Assembly: GCA_051453625.1 (NCBI GenBank)
Contig: JBOZIK010000001.1
Coordinates: 254,370,160-254,403,421 of the forward strand
Direction of reading: 5' to 3'
From: Welwitschia mirabilis
Lineage: Eukaryota; Gnetophyta; Gnetopsida; Welwitschiales
DNA: 33,262 bases
Part shown: one piece after another, positions 29,761 to 33,262 of the stretch
Position numbering within the stretch: position 1 is the stretch's first letter
Layout: each line of letters begins with the position of its first letter
Notes under the pieces: model-generated
What the model was told of the DNA's origin: nothing
Databases searched by the model: none
What the model saw: only the letters and a program-made list of their open reading frames with translations
Made by a program: the position numbers and the translations under genes

Positions 29761-30047
29761 TTTATTCTTTTATTTTCTTCTAATGTCATACTTACTATTG
29801 TTGCCCCCGAATTCTTAAATTTTGGATATTTTTATAAAACTAAGTTGGTTATAGATTGGGCTAGGAAGACTTTACTAGGTATAGTTTGTTTTTATTTCCT
29901 CCTAAATAGATCTTTCCATAACTTATAATATTTAGGATTTTCTTTTAAGATTTTTCAAAATGGTAAATTTACACTCACATTCTACATTAAGGTTTTAAGA
30001 TGATCATTAAAGGTAAGATTGGTATTTAATCTATCAAGTCAAGGAGT

Positions 30048-30147
30048 NNNNNNNNNNNNNNNNNNNNNNNNNNNNNNNNNNNNNNNNNNNNNNNNNNNNN
30101 NNNNNNNNNNNNNNNNNNNNNNNNNNNNNNNNNNNNNNNNNNNNNNN
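30048..30147. other. Assembly gap (100 N), probably closable
   Basis: The eight bases caaggagt stand immediately before and immediately after the N run, so the two contig ends probably overlap and little or nothing may be missing. Confidence 0.9.
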
Positions 30148-30149
30148 CA

Positions 30150-31660
30150 AGGAGTAGTAGGTTTCTTACCTTTATCTTGATAAGAATTTTTCTTATTAAC
30201 CTCACACTTAAAGGATAAGAAAAGGTATGATTTTTTAAAATTTCAGTATCCTTTTCATCTTCATCATTCTTATCATTTTGGGATGTTGAAGCCTCATGGG
30301 TAGAAAGTATTGTATCATTTCCACTTTTTATTACAATATTACGATCTTTTCTTACTTAATTAGGGTTTAGTAAATTTTGTATTATACATGATCCTTGTGG
30401 TCTTGATTTGCAAGCATAGTTTATTTAAGAACATTAACAATAGTTTCAATGTTTGAATTTGTCTTTTCTTGTGACTTTCTTAACTCATCAATAGAATTTC
30501 TAAGTGGATCATTTTGATTTTGTAAGTTTGATATGCTTGCTTGATAATTTAAGTTGCTTGATTGTAAGTTCAAGTTGTTTGTTTAAAATTTAGCATTCTC
30601 AAATCTATTCCTGAATGGTTAAAAATTTGGATGATTTGCTTGAAGGCTTTTAAATTTGTTCTCAAAAGATTAAAAGTTAAGTAGTCCATTTATACTAGGT
30701 TGAAATTGGTTTTGATTTTGATTTAAATTTTTAAAGTTTGAAGACTTTTAGTTAAAAGCACACACCTCTTTATATATTTGCTCTTTTTAAGTAGACAATA
30801 AAGAACACTCTTTAGTTATGTGATAGTTATCTTCATACAAGTCACAAGTTGGAACCAAACTCTTTTCAGTTATCACTTTTGCATTTATAATTATTTGAAT
30901 GTACTTTTGTAATGTTGTTGTAAAGTTCTTAATGACATTTTTTGGTTTTTTTTCTTATTTTTACTTTTTCTTTTCTTATTTTACTTTTTTAAGATCTTTT
31001 ATAGTTTGGCCTATAATATGATTTTATTTAGGTGTTAGTTTAGGTCATGTTTGACTTACTTATACTAGTTTTTCAAATAATCTTCATGCATTTTCTAATG
31101 TAAGGTTCATCAAATTTTCTCCACATGAAAAATATACAAGTTGTTTAGTTTGGTTATTAAGTTCACTATAGAAAAAATCTACTAATTCTTCTTGAGTGAA
31201 TGCATCTATAGGATTAGAATGTATTACAATAAATAATCATTCATAAGTGGAGGTATAATCTTCCCTAGGTTAATGTTAGAAATTTATTACTTTTTCCTTT
31301 CTTTTACTTATTATTATTTTACTTATAAGTCTTTTATAAATGCTTTTTGAACTTGGTTCCATTTTTTAAGATTTTATGTGAAATAGTTCTTAAGATTATT
31401 TTCATTTTTCTTTTAAAGTAATGGAAAATATAACCATGCAAATATTATCAATAATTTATTTTTTACTATTTCCCAAAGTAAGCACTAACTGTTTAATGTC
31501 AGCTATACTTTGGAGGGGATCTCCATCATTTACTCCATTAAAAATAGGATAAGCGTTTAAATTTTTTAACTCAACATCATTACCAAGAGATAGGTTAAAA
31601 GGGTTATTGATTTCATGTTTCTTATTTGTAATTAGTTATTTAAGGTAACATTAGCATTTA
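30150..31660 (-). pseudogene. gag: Gypsy gag (Athila-like), broken
   Basis: Starting near 31620 the minus strand reads HEINNPFNLSLGNDVELKNL, then AYPIFNGVNDGDPLQSIADI, which fits the start of the non-chromovirus capsid domain. After a decayed middle, ELVDFFYSELNNQTKQLVYF and GENLMNLTLENA match the capsid end (L-V-x-x-F-Y-x-G-L ... G-G-x-L-x-x-K-x-x-x-E-A). A zinc knuckle at 30805-30846 reads CDLYEDNYHITKEC, with the second Cys changed to Tyr. A Gln/Asn-rich region follows, then SISNLQNQNDPLRNSIDEL, a coiled-coil-like stretch as in Athila-type gags. Many stops interrupt it, and a gap lies at its 3' end. Confidence 0.7.
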
Positions 31661-32001
31661 GATTATAGAGGTAGTAGAAGTTCTAATCATAATAGGAAAA
31701 TTAGCCAAAGCAACTTGTTTCTATTTTTGCAATGAATTTAATATTGTAATAAAACAATTTTATTCTAAACTTTCTTTTGAAAAATTATATTCAGAAATAA
31801 TAAATATAAAAAAAATTGGCTTAATTATTGGAATATTTTGCATACCTAGGGTATGTATAGCTAGGTTAAATTTGTAGTTGATTAAACCTTCTTGAATGTT
31901 TTCTCCAATTAACAATTTCTCTCTCTAATATTTTGTCTTTTTATTAGAGTTTACCATGTCACAGCATGCTCAATTCTATTTTAATAAGCATTGTCTTAGT
32001 G

Positions 32002-32233
32002 GTTGTCTAGATGATGTACCTGGATGATAGAAAATACAAAAAACCCAAAAATGAAAAATATAGAAAAATAGAATTGTGAAATAACATAAAATAAAAATAA
32101 TAATCATTTTTAAATCATCTAGATGACAAAGGGAATAATAAGATGAAAACCTTAGTTTTTAAGAAAATGAAAAACTTTAAGTTTCACAAGCTGTCATCAT
32201 CATAGATCATTTAGATGATGAGGGAAATGATAG
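32002..32233. repeat. ~100-bp spaced palindromic motif, 3 copies in LTR B
   Basis: ttgtctagatgatg...ggatgatag (32002-32030), aatcatctagatgacaaaggg (32113-32133), and agatcatttagatgatg...aatgatagg (32204-32233), each followed by A-rich sequence, as in LTR A. Confidence 0.6.
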
Positions 32234-32460
32234 GGTATTATTTTGAAACACAAAATGAAAAATGTAGAAAGAAAAACCTATATTTATACTATAAAAATAC
32301 AATACTACTGCAAATAAATATCTAAATTGAAATCCAAAGCACTTATATGAGCAGTGATTATTCTTAAACTTCAAATAGCCTTCCTCGATAATGGTGCTAG
32401 GATGTTGTAGTATGTATTTGTGCAAATGTTCTGTCCTTAAACAAATCTTGAAAATCATCA

Positions 32461-32510
32461 ATACATACATACATACATATGTATACATACATACATATAT
32501 ATATATATAA
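32461..32510. repeat. (CATA)n/(TA)n microsatellite
   Basis: Alternating cata and ta units over about 50 bp within LTR B; absent at the matching place in LTR A (about 25270-25310). Confidence 0.9.
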
Positions 32511-33172
32511 CAACATACTAATATAGATGGGAGTAATCCAAATGTCATAATTTTGTTGAAGGCATTAGCAAAAAGAAAGAGAATTAATTTCAAATGAAAC
32601 ATTTATGTAATCTCTAAGTAAAACAATAATAATGCAAAATAATAATGTAAATAAATATACTATGCAAATGAGATGCAGGCTCTATTCTAAATGCAACATA
32701 TATTAAATTACCAACTTAACTTGTCACAGAGATCGGCCTTGTATAACCTAGATCAATTAAAGAAATTCATTACTAGACCAAGATCAATCTAAGCTATCAA
32801 GTTAATTGAATAGAATATGAAAATCATGCAGAGTTAATCTAGGAAATGAAATGCAATGCACCTAAACTGACAATCCCAACCTTAACAAAGGCTATTCTTA
32901 TAATCTATATCATAGATGAAGTTGTTATGAAATCAAAGCAACATAGATCATAAGGGAGATGTATATAACAAATGATATGAAAAAGGAAAAAAATTTGATC
33001 AAGTCAAACCAAACATCTGTTTTACAAAGTAGTAGCACCTTAATGAAGAATACATAACCCAATACCAAGGAATATATTCCCTGTAATAATAAAGGATGGA
33101 CCTCTTGCCCTTTGATCTCCTATCATAAGAATTTCTAGTACCAAAGAAGATGAAAATGAAGTAGAGGGTAGA

Positions 33173-33262
33173 TGTAACACCCCAACTTTAATTACCCTAA
33201 TTAACCATAACTTTTTTTTTCGTTATTAACTATCATGCGCAAAGGAACCTAGGATCAAATCC
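33173..33262 (+). mobile_element. Start of another gypsy LTR (truncated by window end)
   Basis: TGTAACACCCCAACTTTAAT is a typical plant gypsy LTR start. It interrupts LTR B: homology with copy C stops at the same base. The rest lies beyond the window. Confidence 0.5.

Larger units (their letters stand above)
26290..31912 (-). mobile_element. Internal region of an Athila-like Ty3/gypsy element
   Basis: On the minus strand the order is gag (about 31650-30160), protease (about 29760-29350), RT (28965-28100), RNase H (28095-27540), integrase (27490-26300). This is the gypsy order, with integrase last and followed directly by the LTR. RT and integrase motifs (FGVCNALSTF, MMIVFANILE, VNG near the integrase end) follow plant non-chromovirus, Athila-like patterns; no chromodomain is seen. 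No envelope ORF lies between integrase and LTR. Every gene has stops or frameshifts, so the element is dead. Confidence 0.75.
31912..33172 (-). mobile_element. Gypsy family LTR B (5' LTR, minus strand)
   Basis: Aligns by eye with LTR A and copy C. It lies upstream of gag on the minus strand, so it is the 5' LTR of the right-hand element. The inner end is not resolved; the comparison with LTR A continues smoothly to about 31735 because the untranslated leader is also shared. Three palindromic motifs (32002-32233) and a microsatellite (32461-32510) lie within it. At 33173 it is interrupted by the start of another LTR. Confidence 0.6.

Noticed and set aside
29710-29928. Plus-strand frame of 72 codons, membrane-like
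   Set aside because: Antisense to the gypsy protease region; hydrophobic by base composition.
32207-32602. Minus-strand frame of 131 codons
   Set aside because: Falls in LTR B and reads through the (CATA)n tract; LTR A does not keep the frame.

Overview
This window looks like intergenic, repeat-rich DNA from a flowering plant nuclear genome. It is strongly AT-rich, contains four runs of N (assembly gaps), and almost everything recognisable is an old LTR retrotransposon. I see no host protein gene, no rRNA and no functional tRNA. Nothing in the sequence identifies the species. All coding regions are decayed, with in-frame stops, frameshifts and lost catalytic residues, so most are given as pseudogenes.

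Layout. (1) About 1-2047, plus strand: the 3' end of a Ty1/copia element, with a weak envelope-like ORF remnant, a polypurine tract (PPT) and an LTR with a degenerate array of GGTGACC-like motifs. (2) 2048-2842: one copy of an ~0.8 kb LTR-like repeat in minus orientation; its sister is at 15784-16588. (3) 2873-11551, plus strand: a second copia family with three LTR copies (2873-4108; 4209-5381; 9763-11551). The last two enclose an initiator-Met type primer binding site (PBS), gag with a damaged zinc knuckle, an aspartic protease without its catalytic Asp, a deletion where integrase and RT/RNase H should be, an LTR-like promoter segment, an envelope-like ORF, and several PPT-like motifs. This organisation fits the Sirevirus group of plant copia elements. 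(4) 11.8-12.9 kb, minus strand: gag, PBS and LTR end of a Ty3/gypsy element. (5) 13.0-17.2 kb: LTR-like, largely non-coding sequence ending in a plus-strand GTTACA/PBS junction. (6) 17.2-22.2 kb: pieces of a gypsy LTR separated by ~4 kb holding a second envelope-like pseudogene (minus). (7) 22.2-33.2 kb, minus strand: an apparent LTR-internal-LTR-internal-LTR array of one gypsy family. The right internal region (26.3-31.9 kb) holds a complete but dead gag-PR-RT-RNaseH-IN set of Athila-like, non-chromovirus type. The left one (22.2-24.7 kb) holds unrelated acidic and repetitive coding remnants and may be a non-autonomous partner. A further LTR start (TGTAACACCCC) opens at 33173.

How the parts relate. 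These are independent mobile elements inserted next to and probably into each other, later deleted and mutated. Many losses are transitions at key residues (Asp to Asn, Cys to Tyr, Trp to stop), as expected for methylated, silenced repeats. The most interesting items are: a recurrent palindrome, GTCATCTAGATGAT, spread over the gypsy LTRs and internal regions; an LTR-like promoter segment directly before the copia envelope-like ORF; envelope-like ORFs of similar pattern on opposite strands in different elements; and the tandem LTR structure, which may be partly an assembly artefact because gaps lie at the critical positions. All similarities were judged by eye; no alignment or database search was run.
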